DNA of 64,000 bases from CAYJBH01 sp964370605 (GTDB lineage: Bacteria; Bacillota; Clostridia; Oscillospirales; Ruminococcaceae), in contig CAYJJX010000002.1 of assembly GCA_964370605.1 (NCBI GenBank), positions 62,001 to 126,000 on the forward strand. The letters are read 5' to 3'. Under the pieces are notes generated by a model. The model ran no database searches. It was given only the letters and a program-made list of their open reading frames with translations, and was not told the DNA's origin. Below are positions 1 to 8,946 of the stretch, piece after piece. The position numbers were made by a program, and so were the translations under genes. Position 1 is the stretch's first letter. The number at the start of each line of letters is the position of its first letter.

Positions 1-1220
1 TTCAGGTACCTACTTTCCCTGCTCTCATAGAAAGCGGCTTTATTCTTTCGCATTTCAGCATCGGCATCTGCGAGAACCTTTGATATTCCCTCGCTACGCA
101 TCTCGTCGGTCACGCGTTTCGCACCTATGCTGACAGACACCGGAAAATCTTCCAGTTCATCATGCATATCAATCTCTCTTTTCAATCGTTTCACGACACC
201 TTCGAGCTGTTCTTGTGTGGTGTTATTGAGTATCGCAATAAATTCATCGCCGCCAACCCTTGCAGCGATATCGTCCTCTCGAAGCGTGCGAGTCAACGAC
301 TTAGCAATGCAATTTATCAGCTTATCACCCGACGCATGTCCGAAGTTGTCGTTCACAAATTTCAGACCGTTTATATCTACAAACAATATCCCCAGCTGCA
401 GATCATCGGTATGAAACACACCTTCAAGTATCTCTTGAACAAACTTACGATTAAAAAGTCCGGTAAGGTCGTCTTTGTCTATCTTATTGGCAATCGTCTT
501 TTTCTGCGTCAGTATTTCATTATACGTTTCATCCAAACTGTCGGCAAAGCGCTTGAATTTATGCAAGGTAAGCATATTGATTGCGTAAAGCAGGATAAAA
601 TAAATCAACACGGCCATAATCAGCACAGTCGTCAGTGAATAAAAGACCTGTTGCGGAAACTCCTTATATTCGATTAAAAAGTATACATCAACAGTGATCA
701 ATATGGTAAACAAGAAAGCAACACCCGCAAGCATCTCGGAATACTGTTCTGAAGAAGTTATACGAGTTATCATTTTGGTATCGATGGCTACACTCACTGC
801 CAACAGAATCAAGATCAACAGCGCAAACACCAAAATATATAGTTGGTTATTCATGTCTCTATTCGAAACAACCTCGTTCGTAGGCACCCCGAACATGGAT
901 GATACTATCACCAAAGAGGTGTAGTGAACCATTGCAATATGTAACGCAAATATTGACGCTCCTGCAATTAGCTGACGATAACGTGTCTTTGACATCAACC
1001 AAAATTCTATCATTAAAACCGGTATAACAATCAGATAAGACATCCAAACAGGCAGACTGAGAATAATGACAATCACCGTATTAAGCACGGCGAGTATCGA
1101 ATTTTGCAGCATATTTTTTCTGCCATTTACCAAAATCTTGCTCGAGTAATTAAAAAGCAACATTTGATATGCAAAGCAGAACAATATGGCCAATATATCC
1201 CAAGTATTAATATTAGGCAT
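1..1220 (-). CDS. Membrane diguanylate cyclase (GGDEF), 3' end cut by window edge
   Basis: The reading frame is open from an ATG at 1220 to the left edge (about 406 codons, C-terminus missing). The N-terminal ~210 residues hold roughly six hydrophobic segments, followed by a short charged linker. A GGDEF domain then begins with DDLTGLFNR; its catalytic motif GGDEF is intact near residue 322. Known family role: condensation of two GTP to cyclic di-GMP. The intact motif suggests an active enzyme with a membrane sensor of unrecognised type. The start follows an AGAGG ribosome site and a TATAAT promoter. The upstream gene on the same strand ends 114 bp away, so it is probably a separate unit. The ligand is unknown. 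Confidence 0.88.
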   Translation of the reverse strand, partial: MPNINTWDILAILFCFAYQMLLFNYSSKILVNGRKNMLQNSILAVLNTVIVIILSLPVWMSYLIVIPVLMIEFWLMSKTRYRQLIAGASIFALHIAMVHYTSLVIVSSMFGVPTNEVVSNRDMNNQLYILVFALLILILLAVSVAIDTKMITRITSSEQYSEMLAGVAFLFTILITVDVYFLIEYKEFPQQVFYSLTTVLIMAVLIYFILLYAINMLTLHKFKRFADSLDETYNEILTQKKTIANKIDKDDLTGLFNRKFVQEILEGVFHTDDLQLGILFVDINGLKFVNDNFGHASGDKLINCIAKSLTRTLREDDIAARVGGDEFIAILNNTTQEQLEGVVKRLKREIDMHDELEDFPVSVSIGAKRVTDEMRSEGISKVLADADAEMRKNKAAFYESRESRYL

Positions 1221-1262
1221 AAAACCTCTACGGTGAGTACAGTACAACCTTGTGTTGAATAC

Positions 1263-1291
1263 ATTATAGCATATATTTCAAGGCATTTAAA
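1263..1291 (-). promoter_or_regulatory. Sigma-A-type promoter of the GGDEF gene
   Basis: On the minus strand, TTTAAA (-35) and a perfect TATAAT (-10) are separated by 17 bp. They lie about 43 bp upstream of the ATG at 1220. Assigned by consensus match only. Confidence 0.5.
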
Positions 1292-1334
1292 GGATTTTAC
1301 AAAAAAAGAAACGATTTTTTAGTAACAACTATTA

Positions 1335-2456
1335 TTATCGTCTTCCGGTCATCAGCAATCGATATAGCTGACCAATCTTAGGCAGGGCATAGGGATAAAA
1401 CTTTTTATAAGCACTGCAAAAATAGTTGCGGCCGAGTCCATTTTCAAAATAGTCACGATCACGTCTGCAACCGCCATGACAGATTTGAAACAGTTCGCAC
1501 GTTCTGCACGCCTCGTCGGTTACTACACTCTGTTTTACAAACTCGAGTTCCGCTCGACGTTCGTCAATCTCGGCAAGTGTCTGATCATTCAGGTTTCCGA
1601 GTCGGTAGTCATCCAGCATGTAAAAGTCGCAAGGAAACACATCACCATTCGCTTCAAAAACATACTGGTGAGAGCAGACTCCGCTCATGCCACACGCCTC
1701 GGGCGGGCGCCCATCTGCCATGATGAGCAGATTGTCAAACAGTCGATGATAGCGCTTTCTGCCGTTCATTGCATCGTTATACCAACAGTCAAACGCCGTT
1801 CTGAGATACCGTTCAAAATCCTGCGGCCTGAGCGACCACTCGTGCCCTCCTCTCACCTCTTCTAGCGGATCGAGACATGGAATATATTGCTGGAACTCTA
1901 ATCCGTTCTTGATGAAAAAATTGTAGGTTTTCTCGACACTTCGACAGCTGTCACGTGTCAGAACCGCAAGCACATTTGTGTCTACGCCATGATTGAATAG
2001 CAGCTGTTTTGCACGCATTATCCGGCTGTATGTTCCTTTCCCGGCGGAATCAAGGCGATATTTATCGTTAAGTTCCTTGGTTCCATCCAGCGATAGCCCT
2101 ACCAAAAAACCATGTTCTTTAAAAAAAGCGCACCACTCATTGTCCAGCAACAACCCGTTCGTCTGAATGGCATACGATATTTCACAGCTATTTATGTTAT
2201 ACTGTGGCACCATCTCTACCATTCGCTTGAAAAAGTCTAATCCCGCAAGGGTAGGCTCACCACCCTGAAAGGCTATTACGCAACCGTGAGTAACCTCACT
2301 GAGTGTATTTTTCAATATGCTGCGAAGCGTCTCGTCACTCATGAAACCGTAGTTTGGAATGTCCCGCTTTGAAGTTTCGTCTGCATAAAAACAATAACTG
2401 CAACGCATATTGCACATTCCGCTTGCAGGTTTGAGTAACAGATGAATATATTGCAT
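1335..2456 (-). CDS. Radical SAM/SPASM protein, anaerobic sulfatase-maturase-like
   Basis: The 373-residue protein has the radical SAM signature CNMRCSYC near residues 15-22. An AdoMet-binding GGEPT motif follows, then a C-terminal SPASM region with many cysteines (CGMSGVC, CRTCELFQICHGGC and a late C). This layout and length match anaerobic sulfatase-maturating enzymes, which use auxiliary 4Fe-4S clusters and oxidise an active-site Ser or Cys of a sulfatase to formylglycine. No sulfatase gene lies in the window, so the substrate is inferred; related SPASM enzymes also mature peptides. It is divergent from the mscS-like gene. A GAAAGGA site precedes the start at 2456. Confidence 0.85.
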   Translation of the reverse strand: MQYIHLLLKPASGMCNMRCSYCFYADETSKRDIPNYGFMSDETLRSILKNTLSEVTHGCVIAFQGGEPTLAGLDFFKRMVEMVPQYNINSCEISYAIQTNGLLLDNEWCAFFKEHGFLVGLSLDGTKELNDKYRLDSAGKGTYSRIMRAKQLLFNHGVDTNVLAVLTRDSCRSVEKTYNFFIKNGLEFQQYIPCLDPLEEVRGGHEWSLRPQDFERYLRTAFDCWYNDAMNGRKRYHRLFDNLLIMADGRPPEACGMSGVCSHQYVFEANGDVFPCDFYMLDDYRLGNLNDQTLAEIDERRAELEFVKQSVVTDEACRTCELFQICHGGCRRDRDYFENGLGRNYFCSAYKKFYPYALPKIGQLYRLLMTGRR

Positions 2457-2489
2457 ATCTTTCTAAATCCTTTCGGTGTCATGTTTTTG

Positions 2490-2518
2490 TTGCCAACCGC
2501 AACACTTTGGTGTATACT
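2490..2518 (+). promoter_or_regulatory. Promoter of the mscS-like gene
   Basis: TTGCCA and TATACT are separated by 17 bp, 44 bp upstream of the ATG at 2562. The position rules out translation from the in-frame ATG at 2442, which lies upstream of the -35 box and inside the divergent gene's start. Confidence 0.6.
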
Positions 2519-2561
2519 AACGATAAAAGAAAAGCATATCGACAAGGGAGAGCTGTGCCTT

Positions 2562-3620
2562 ATGACTGTAACTCTGTTTTCAATAAATATTGACCTTATA
2601 CCGCTTGGTATTGCCGTCGGCGCGCTTGTACTCTCTATGTTTCTTGCCGTCCTCAACAAAAAAGCAATCGCTCCGCTGATGCTGCGAATTTTTTCTAAGA
2701 CGAGATTTCACTATGATGAAATCCTGATACGAGCGTTTATCCGTCCAACCTCGGCATTGTTGATATTTTTCGGACTTTACTTTTTTGTCGTTTTCGGCAT
2801 CGACGCCCTTAGTATCGAGCCGACGATAGACATGATACCCATTTACAACAAGGCGATCCGTGTCGCTATAATTGTATATTTTACCGCCGGCACCTTTGGT
2901 GCCTCCGATATCTTTGGCGAAATTCTTCGTGTAGTAGGTGCCAAAATCGACATTGAGACAGGGAAAATGGTGTCTCGATTTATCGGCTATATATTCAAGT
3001 TTTTGGTCATAGCACTCGGTGTTGTTATAATAGTAAGCGAGTTCGGATACGATGTCAACGGCTTTTTAGCCGGTCTCGGACTCGGTGGTTTGACTTTTGC
3101 GCTTGCCGCTCAGGACAGCGCCTCCAACTTTTTCAGCGGACTTGTGCTTCTCTTTGAAAAGCCGTTTGATGCCGGAGACTGGGTCAAACTCGGAAACCTT
3201 GAGGGCTCGATCGAGGCGGTCACCTTTCGCAGTACCCATATCAAAGATATCAACGGCACCAAAATTGTGATCCCCAACTCCGATATCACCGCAAAGCCAA
3301 TCATCAGTTATAAAGATATCCAGATGCGCTACACCGGCCATGCTATCCATTTTCGCCCCGAAAGCGACATTGAAGCGCTCAAGGCCATGATTGCAGAACT
3401 TGAAGCAATATTGCTTGCCGACGAAGAAATCCTCACCGACACGGTCATTGTAAAACTCGCAGACTTCACCGTAGCCGGTGTCGAGGTCAAGCTCGCATAC
3501 GGCACAAAAACTACCGACTATATGGAATATCTTGCTAAAAAACAATCTATAAACCTTGAGGTCTTGCATCTGATCAAGAAACACGATCTGCAACTCAACG
3601 TGTTCAACACAAAGATTTAA
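2562..3620 (+). CDS. MscS-family mechanosensitive channel
   Basis: The 352-residue protein has three to four hydrophobic segments in the first ~170 residues. The MscS pore/vestibule signature follows, with GLGLGGLTFALAAQDS and then NFFSGLVLLFEKPFDAGDWV-like sequence, and then a soluble beta/alpha-beta C-terminus. Family role: a homo-oligomeric channel that opens under membrane tension to release solutes on hypo-osmotic shock. The start at 2562 follows AAGGGAGA with 10 bp spacing and a promoter at 2490-2518. An earlier in-frame ATG exists at 2442 but is disfavoured. The stop codon overlaps that of the convergent MATE gene. Confidence 0.88.
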   Translation: MTVTLFSINIDLIPLGIAVGALVLSMFLAVLNKKAIAPLMLRIFSKTRFHYDEILIRAFIRPTSALLIFFGLYFFVVFGIDALSIEPTIDMIPIYNKAIRVAIIVYFTAGTFGASDIFGEILRVVGAKIDIETGKMVSRFIGYIFKFLVIALGVVIIVSEFGYDVNGFLAGLGLGGLTFALAAQDSASNFFSGLVLLFEKPFDAGDWVKLGNLEGSIEAVTFRSTHIKDINGTKIVIPNSDITAKPIISYKDIQMRYTGHAIHFRPESDIEALKAMIAELEAILLADEEILTDTVIVKLADFTVAGVEVKLAYGTKTTDYMEYLAKKQSINLEVLHLIKKHDLQLNVFNTKI

Positions 3621-5026
3621 CCGTTATCGATATCGTCTCTGGTCACGTTTCGAATCCATTTGCCCGACAGCACTCTGGGCACCGACATTGAGACTTTGAA
3701 CACAGTATCCATTCTTATAGCGAGATAAATGAACACCGGCTGTAGTTCCAAAACAAACGCTGTCAAAAGTCCCAGCGGTATACTGACAAACCAGACACCA
3801 CAACAGTCAACTATTAGGCTGAATTTTGTGTCTCCACCACCACGCAATATCCCAACTATATTGGCAACATCAATCGAATTGAGAGGAATGAGCATTCCGA
3901 GCACAAATATCATCTGTGTGGCAATGTCATGTGCCTCCTGCGTAACATTAAAAAGGTATGGAACGAATGAGCCAAACGAAAAGATCAAAACACTTCCAAC
4001 CAACCCAATGCAAAACACGATGAACATCAAAGTTTGTGCAAGCCTTTGCGATTCTTCTTTTGTGTCCCCTCGTCCGATACTCTTTCCGCAGAGCACACAT
4101 GCCGAACTCGCTATGCCGAACGTCGTCACGCTTACCAGCTGAAACACAATGCTGTTTATACTATTTGCCGCCACGAAGTGTGAACCAACCTGTCCGATGA
4201 TCATGGTGGTGGCAGAAGTACCGATACTCCACAAAAGTTCGTTGCCTACGACAGGTAGACTATACTTAATATAGTCGGGGAGTAGCGAGCGGTTAAATTT
4301 GAAAAAATGGTGTATTCTCATCTTCAATCTTGTTTCCACACGATACATATAGAAAAACGCGAGGCCGAGTTCGCTTATTCTCGCTAAGATCGTACCGATC
4401 GCTGCGCCTTGCACACCAAGTTCCGGCGCGCCAAACTTACCAAAGATAAATATATAATTAAAAAAGACATTTACAAAAAAAGAGATGCCATATATGACTG
4501 CCGAAGCACGAACTAGCTCAACCGCACGAATACAAGACAAAAAGCAACTCGCCGCACTAAAAAACACAAATGAAATACTCAGTGTCGAAAGATATTTTGC
4601 GCCCTGCTCGATAACCTGTGGTTCAGATGAGTAAAGATGCATAATCTCTTCTGCAAAGAAAAAACAGACTATCGAAAACAAAAGAGCAAAAGAAAGCAAT
4701 ATCCTCATTGTCATCGAGATGATCTGCCGAATAATTTTGATGTCACCTTTGCCCCAGTACTGTGCAATGAGCACGGTACCGCCCGACGCAAAACCGAAAC
4801 CAATAATCATCAAAATGAAAAACGGTTGACCACCGAGACTAGCAGCGGCAAGCGCCACATCGCCAAGTTGTCCAAGCATAAGGTTATCCATCAAGGTGAC
4901 CGAAAGTCCGATAACGTTCTGCAACGCTATCGGTATCGCAATAGAGAGCATGCTTGTCAAAAACAACTTGTCGGTTACAAAATGTTTTTTTACGAAGCTA
5001 CTGTTCAGTAATCTATTTTTAGGCAT
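3617..5026 (-). CDS. MATE-family multidrug/toxin efflux transporter
   Basis: The 469-residue polytopic membrane protein has about 12 hydrophobic segments and the MATE N-terminal pattern (IALQNVIG, LMDNLMLGQLG, FGFASGGTVLIAQYWG). It repeats as two homologous halves, the second beginning around the SLPVVGNELLWSIG segment. Family role: Na+- or H+-driven export of cationic drugs and metabolites. The substrate cannot be read from the sequence. The start follows AAGGAGAACCG. It is monocistronic by appearance: its 3' end overlaps the convergent mscS-like gene, and a HAD gene diverges from its 5' end. Confidence 0.92.
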   Translation of the reverse strand: MPKNRLLNSSFVKKHFVTDKLFLTSMLSIAIPIALQNVIGLSVTLMDNLMLGQLGDVALAAASLGGQPFFILMIIGFGFASGGTVLIAQYWGKGDIKIIRQIISMTMRILLSFALLFSIVCFFFAEEIMHLYSSEPQVIEQGAKYLSTLSISFVFFSAASCFLSCIRAVELVRASAVIYGISFFVNVFFNYIFIFGKFGAPELGVQGAAIGTILARISELGLAFFYMYRVETRLKMRIHHFFKFNRSLLPDYIKYSLPVVGNELLWSIGTSATTMIIGQVGSHFVAANSINSIVFQLVSVTTFGIASSACVLCGKSIGRGDTKEESQRLAQTLMFIVFCIGLVGSVLIFSFGSFVPYLFNVTQEAHDIATQMIFVLGMLIPLNSIDVANIVGILRGGGDTKFSLIVDCCGVWFVSIPLGLLTAFVLELQPVFIYLAIRMDTVFKVSMSVPRVLSGKWIRNVTRDDIDNG

Positions 5027-5035
5027 CGGTTCTCC

Positions 5036-5064
5036 TTGAAAAATATCGTGATTTATGATACTAT
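5036..5064 (+). promoter_or_regulatory. Promoter of the HAD hydrolase gene
   Basis: TTGAAA and TACTAT are separated by 17 bp, about 31 bp upstream of the ATG at 5096. It sits in the short divergent gap with the MATE gene. Confidence 0.45.
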
Positions 5065-5095
5065 ATCATTGTGAATGTGAAAGGACTGTAACTCT

Positions 5096-5722
5096 ATGAA
5101 CTTTAAGAACATGATATTCGATCTCGGCGGTGTCGTCGTGAACTATAATCCAAAAGAATACTTGCTGGAGCGTTTCTCCGATAAAGACACCGAGGAATTT
5201 TTGTATGATGCGTTTTTTGGCAGTGAAGAATGGTATATGTTGGACAAAGGTACCATTGAGCAAAAAGCTGCGGATCAAGTCTTCATGCAGCGCGCAAGAA
5301 AGGTAGGCCTTGCCTTTGAAATGCAGGCATTGATAGACGATTGGTATGATCTTCTTCGCCCAAAAAGAGACGTATGTGCGCTCATATTGGAACTTAAACA
5401 GTTCGGCTATGACATCTATTATCTCTCAAATATCTCAAAGTCGGCAATGGAATTTTTGAGGACAAAAACCACTGTCATGCGCCTATTCTCAGGCGGAATC
5501 GCCTCAAGCGATGTCCGTATTTCAAAACCCGAGCCGGAAATTTATCGTCGCTTACTCACCGAATATAACTTGCGAATAGAGGAATCGGTTTTCATCGACG
5601 ATATGCCAAAAAACGTTGAGTCGGCGCACAGCCTCGGTCTTCATAGTTTTCTCTATACTACGACGGAGCAACTGAAAAACAGCCTCTACAAAGAAGGAAT
5701 CGAACTTTTCCTCGGACGATGA
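5096..5722 (+). CDS. HAD-superfamily hydrolase (subfamily IA)
   Basis: The 208-residue protein carries motif I as IFDLGGVVVNYNP with nucleophile Asp9. Motif II is in YYLSNISKS and motif III lysine in ISKPEPEIYR. Motif IV is FIDDMPKN. A helical cap lies between motifs I and II, as in subfamily IA. The second Asp of the usual DxD is Gly, as in the YihX-like group, so the acid/base chemistry may differ from typical phosphatases. Such enzymes dephosphorylate small metabolites; the substrate is unknown. AAAGGA precedes the start by 10 bp. The gene ends 8 bp before the convergent U32 gene. Confidence 0.85.
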   Translation: MNFKNMIFDLGGVVVNYNPKEYLLERFSDKDTEEFLYDAFFGSEEWYMLDKGTIEQKAADQVFMQRARKVGLAFEMQALIDDWYDLLRPKRDVCALILELKQFGYDIYYLSNISKSAMEFLRTKTTVMRLFSGGIASSDVRISKPEPEIYRRLLTEYNLRIEESVFIDDMPKNVESAHSLGLHSFLYTTTEQLKNSLYKEGIELFLGR

Positions 5723-5730
5723 CCGTCTCG

Positions 5731-6978
5731 CTATTTTGCTTCAGCTATCCGCCTCAAAATTGAATATTTTTCTGCCGTCGCCGCACACTCAAAGCTGAAT
5801 TTTTGCAGCGGGTGTGGGGTGGCGGTCATTTTGTTGCCTGCCTCATCACAAATATCGCTTGGTACGACATCAAAACTCCTGCCGTCGGGACAAAGTATAT
5901 TGAGCTTTTCCCCCTCGACAAACTTGCCGCGCTGAGTACAATAAATTCTGCCGTTTTTGCTATATTCTATCACCGCAAGCGGTTCGCCGCCGACAATGTA
6001 TCCTCCTGTGGTCGTTGCCTGTTTCGCCCCCTCGGCTCCAAGGTAAAATCCGGTTCCATAGGGTCGATGGCTGGTGCGTAGCAGTTCTGCCAGCACATCC
6101 TCTCCGCAGTCATACGGCTCGCTAGCGGTTGCATCGCTACCGACCGAAATACGGTCGGTGGCACGTCGATATGCCGAGGTGGTGCTCGCAACATAATAGA
6201 ATGACTTGCTACGTCCTTCAATCTTGAAACTGGTAACTCCTGCCTTCGCCAAAACGTCAAGATGTGGAGCCATGCAAAGATCCTCTGCGTTCAGTATATA
6301 GCTACCGCCCTCGTCTTGTACAATTGGCAGTTGCAGACCTTCGTCGTTCAATAGCTTGTAGCTATGGCGACAGGGTTGATAGCAAGCCCCCTTGTTTGCG
6401 TCACGACCGGCAAGGTAAGAGGAAAGTAGACACCGTCCCGAAAAGGACATGCACATTGCCCCGTGCACAAAGCATTCAAGTTCCAACTCTATTGGAATTT
6501 TTTCTCTTATTGTTGCAATCTGTTCCAGATTTAGTTCTCGTGCCAATACCACCCGAGATGCGCCCATCTCGTATGCGGCAGTAGCGGCAAGCTCATTAGT
6601 AATGCCTACCTGTGTCGAAAGGTGGATTTCCACATCCGGCGCGAGCTTCTTACATAGCGACATCACACCGATATCTGCAACGATAAATGCATCGACACCG
6701 GCTTGTTTCGCACTCTCAATTGCCTCAGGGAGGAACTGCGTCTCTTCCGGCGTCGGTGTAGTGTTGAGCGTGTAGAAAAGACGTTTACCCTGTGCATGTA
6801 CCTTTTTTGCCGCAACACAAAGCTCTTCGTCGGTAAAGTTGACACGTCCACGGCGCATACTGAACGATTTACCGCCCACATATACCGCATCGGCACCGTA
6901 GGCAATCGCAAATTCAAGACAGGTCAGATCGGCGGCCGGAGAGAGCACCTCCGGCAATGTTCTAGTCAAGTGATTCAT
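5731..6978 (-). CDS. Peptidase U32-family protein, TrhP-like tRNA hydroxylation factor
   Basis: The 415-residue protein opens with LPEVLSPAADLTCLEFAIAYG, the usual U32 beginning. It contains the hallmark segment CFVHGAMCMSFSGRCLLSSYLAGR, followed by GACYQPCRHSY with conserved cysteines that bind an Fe-S cluster in this family. Members of this type, such as Bacillus YrrN/YrrO (TrhP), are linked to prephenate-dependent 5-hydroxyuridine formation at the tRNA wobble base; others (RlhA) act on 23S rRNA. In Bacillus the homologues lie close to the mltG homologue yrrL, as here, which supports the TrhP assignment. The start at 6978 is chosen because it aligns with the family N-terminus; in-frame ATGs lie further upstream inside mltG. 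It overlaps mltG by 17 bp. Confidence 0.82.
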   Translation of the reverse strand: MNHLTRTLPEVLSPAADLTCLEFAIAYGADAVYVGGKSFSMRRGRVNFTDEELCVAAKKVHAQGKRLFYTLNTTPTPEETQFLPEAIESAKQAGVDAFIVADIGVMSLCKKLAPDVEIHLSTQVGITNELAATAAYEMGASRVVLARELNLEQIATIREKIPIELELECFVHGAMCMSFSGRCLLSSYLAGRDANKGACYQPCRHSYKLLNDEGLQLPIVQDEGGSYILNAEDLCMAPHLDVLAKAGVTSFKIEGRSKSFYYVASTTSAYRRATDRISVGSDATASEPYDCGEDVLAELLRTSHRPYGTGFYLGAEGAKQATTTGGYIVGGEPLAVIEYSKNGRIYCTQRGKFVEGEKLNILCPDGRSFDVVPSDICDEAGNKMTATPHPLQKFSFECAATAEKYSILRRIAEAK

Positions 6979-8101
6979 TGACCGCATATGCCTTGTTGAT
7001 GTTTGCATTGTGTTCATCTGCCGTCTCGGCATAATAGTAGGTTCCGGCAAGGTCGGTCACAAAGAAGTAATATGGGCTACCCTCGGTCGGATAAAGAGTA
7101 TTGAGCATTGCATCAATGCCCGGATTACATATGGGGCCTTCCGGCAGACCAACCACCTCATAGGTGTTGTAGGCGTTGTACATGTCGGCATACTCCGCTC
7201 CCTCCTGGAACAAAAGCCAACCGGCATCGCTGTCGCCGTTTCCAAGGTAGTATGCTACAGTATCATAGAGATAGTTGTTGTCGCCGGCCCTGTTGACATA
7301 TCCACAGACGTTGCACTGCAACCTCGGCTCGATACTATCCTCTGCAAGACGGTTGTGAAGCACTGCCGCAACGTCCGCTTGGTGTTGAATGGGACCTGCC
7401 TCACGCTGAACAATCGAGGTTAGCGTGATAAGCTCATCCAATGTCATTCCAAGCTCAGCGGTTCTCGCTTTCATCTCCTCAGTAAAGATGAGGTCAAACT
7501 GTGCATAGATTTTTTCTACCATCTCATATACTGTGCTGTCGGCAAAGAAGAAATATGTTTCAGGATAGAGATAACCTTCCGACTTCATAAAACGAAGCGG
7601 GGCTTCCGGTATTTGATTCCAGAATTCAAACTGACTGAAATCACCGTTGTTCGCCACATCTAAAAATTCTTCGACAGTGCAAAGTCCGGCCTCTTCCATA
7701 AGCTGTGCAAAGCGCAGCGAAGAAATACCCTCCGGAAAGGTCACCGAAACCTGCTCACGCTCTACGTTCGGAGTCTGCAACATCAAAATCAACTCATCAT
7801 ATCCCATGCCTTTTGTCAGGTCAAAGGTGCCATACTGAAACAGTTCTGCCCCACCCATGATGGATGCATACTGCTCAAAAATGAATGCGTTACTGATAAT
7901 CCCCTGTTCTTCCAAAAGATTTGCAATTCCGGAAGGAGAGGTTCCCTGCTCAACCACAAAGGTGACCGCCTCACCCGGCACATCAGACCCTTGTACCTCG
8001 TTTTGGTAGGTTACATATCCAAATATGCCACCACCCACAACAGTCAACATGATTGCTAGCACTATAAGGCAACCGCAACCCATTGTCTTTCTTTCGCTCA
8101 T
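6962..8101 (-). CDS. mltG: Endolytic murein transglycosylase MltG
   Basis: The 379-residue protein has a single N-terminal membrane anchor (about residues 10-31). A LysM-like region follows (TFVVEQGTSPSGIANLLEEQG), then the YceG/MltG catalytic domain. The catalytic glutamate is probably that in TSIVQREAG. The C-terminal conserved segment GLPEGPICNPGIDAM and the closing YYFFVTDLAGT / FA-like region are typical. Family role: cleaves nascent glycan strands at the outer membrane face, terminating elongation. AAAGGA precedes the start. It overlaps the downstream U32 gene, so the two are co-transcribed. Confidence 0.92.
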   Translation of the reverse strand: MSERKTMGCGCLIVLAIMLTVVGGGIFGYVTYQNEVQGSDVPGEAVTFVVEQGTSPSGIANLLEEQGIISNAFIFEQYASIMGGAELFQYGTFDLTKGMGYDELILMLQTPNVEREQVSVTFPEGISSLRFAQLMEEAGLCTVEEFLDVANNGDFSQFEFWNQIPEAPLRFMKSEGYLYPETYFFFADSTVYEMVEKIYAQFDLIFTEEMKARTAELGMTLDELITLTSIVQREAGPIQHQADVAAVLHNRLAEDSIEPRLQCNVCGYVNRAGDNNYLYDTVAYYLGNGDSDAGWLLFQEGAEYADMYNAYNTYEVVGLPEGPICNPGIDAMLNTLYPTEGSPYYFFVTDLAGTYYYAETADEHNANINKAYAVNESLD

Positions 8102-8118
8102 AATAAAAAGTTCCTTTC

Positions 8119-8946
8119 TCAGTCAAACATCATGTTCATATATAATTTTTCATAGGCAAACTCCTCATTCAGAGGACATATCATGCCGTAAAAATAACTA
8201 CTTGAGTCGCTTTGGCTCGTCTTTTCATCGTCTGATGAAAGATGAACCGTGATTGTCTCAACCTCCTCAATCCCTCCAACGGCAAACAAAAGCTGTCGTG
8301 TTGTCCGCACATTGTCTGCAAAGAGTTCCCGTACGACCACCCTTCCATCAAGCCTGCAATATACACAGTATCCTTCCTGTATGACAGCAATGACAGCATT
8401 CTTGCTTTGCCAGTGTGCGCAAAACACCTCGTATGCCGTGGCAGAAAATGTTAGATTGTGTCCTCTTGCAAACCTTGCACGCAGTGAAGTCAACAGTTGG
8501 GGAGCTACCGCAAAAAACTCGACATTGTCATCGGAGCTCGGAAGAATCTCCACCTCGGTCTTTTCAAAAACAAAGCTCGGCTCAAATCCATTTTCCAAAA
8601 GCGCTTCACGTGTCTCATCCTCGGCTGAAAACAGCGTCGTAACCACAAATGCAGAACCGTGTAAGATAAGTTCATCCTTTGCATGTTTCATTAGATCACA
8701 CAGCACCGTTGCATTAAAATTGGGATGGGTAGCGAGTGCGTACAGAAACGATCCTCTTTTTCCTAAAATCGAAACCGAAATAAAACAAGCAATCGCCGCA
8801 ACGCGTTCATCATGTTCGCATACAAAAGTGTTCTTCGGTGTCGACAGCTGCTCAAACAGCAGTGGCGAATTTATCGAAGAAGCGGTAGCAAACATGATCT
8901 CAAATATTTCCGGATGATCTTGCGGCCTCGCCGTTCGGAAAATCAT
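8119..8946 (-). CDS. GNAT-family N-acetyltransferase-like protein
   Basis: The 275-residue protein begins IFRTARPQDHPEIFEIM, a common GNAT N-terminus. It has a weak acetyl-CoA-binding region around ALATHPNFNATVLCDLMKHA, where the normal Q/R-x-x-G-x-G/A loop is replaced by a variant. The C-terminal half (about residues 145-275) is a second alpha/beta unit, giving a double-GNAT-like length similar to other Clostridia proteins of this kind. Function and substrate are unknown. Its start codon overlaps the stop of the upstream kinase gene (TAATG), and mltG follows after 17 bp, so it belongs to that operon. Confidence 0.65.
   Translation of the reverse strand: MIFRTARPQDHPEIFEIMFATASSINSPLLFEQLSTPKNTFVCEHDERVAAIACFISVSILGKRGSFLYALATHPNFNATVLCDLMKHAKDELILHGSAFVVTTLFSAEDETREALLENGFEPSFVFEKTEVEILPSSDDNVEFFAVAPQLLTSLRARFARGHNLTFSATAYEVFCAHWQSKNAVIAVIQEGYCVYCRLDGRVVVRELFADNVRTTRQLLFAVGGIEEVETITVHLSSDDEKTSQSDSSSYFYGMICPLNEEFAYEKLYMNMMFD

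Noticed and set aside
2442..2561. Longer MscS start at 2442
   Set aside because: A good promoter lies at 2490-2518, downstream of that codon, and a ribosome site precedes 2562.
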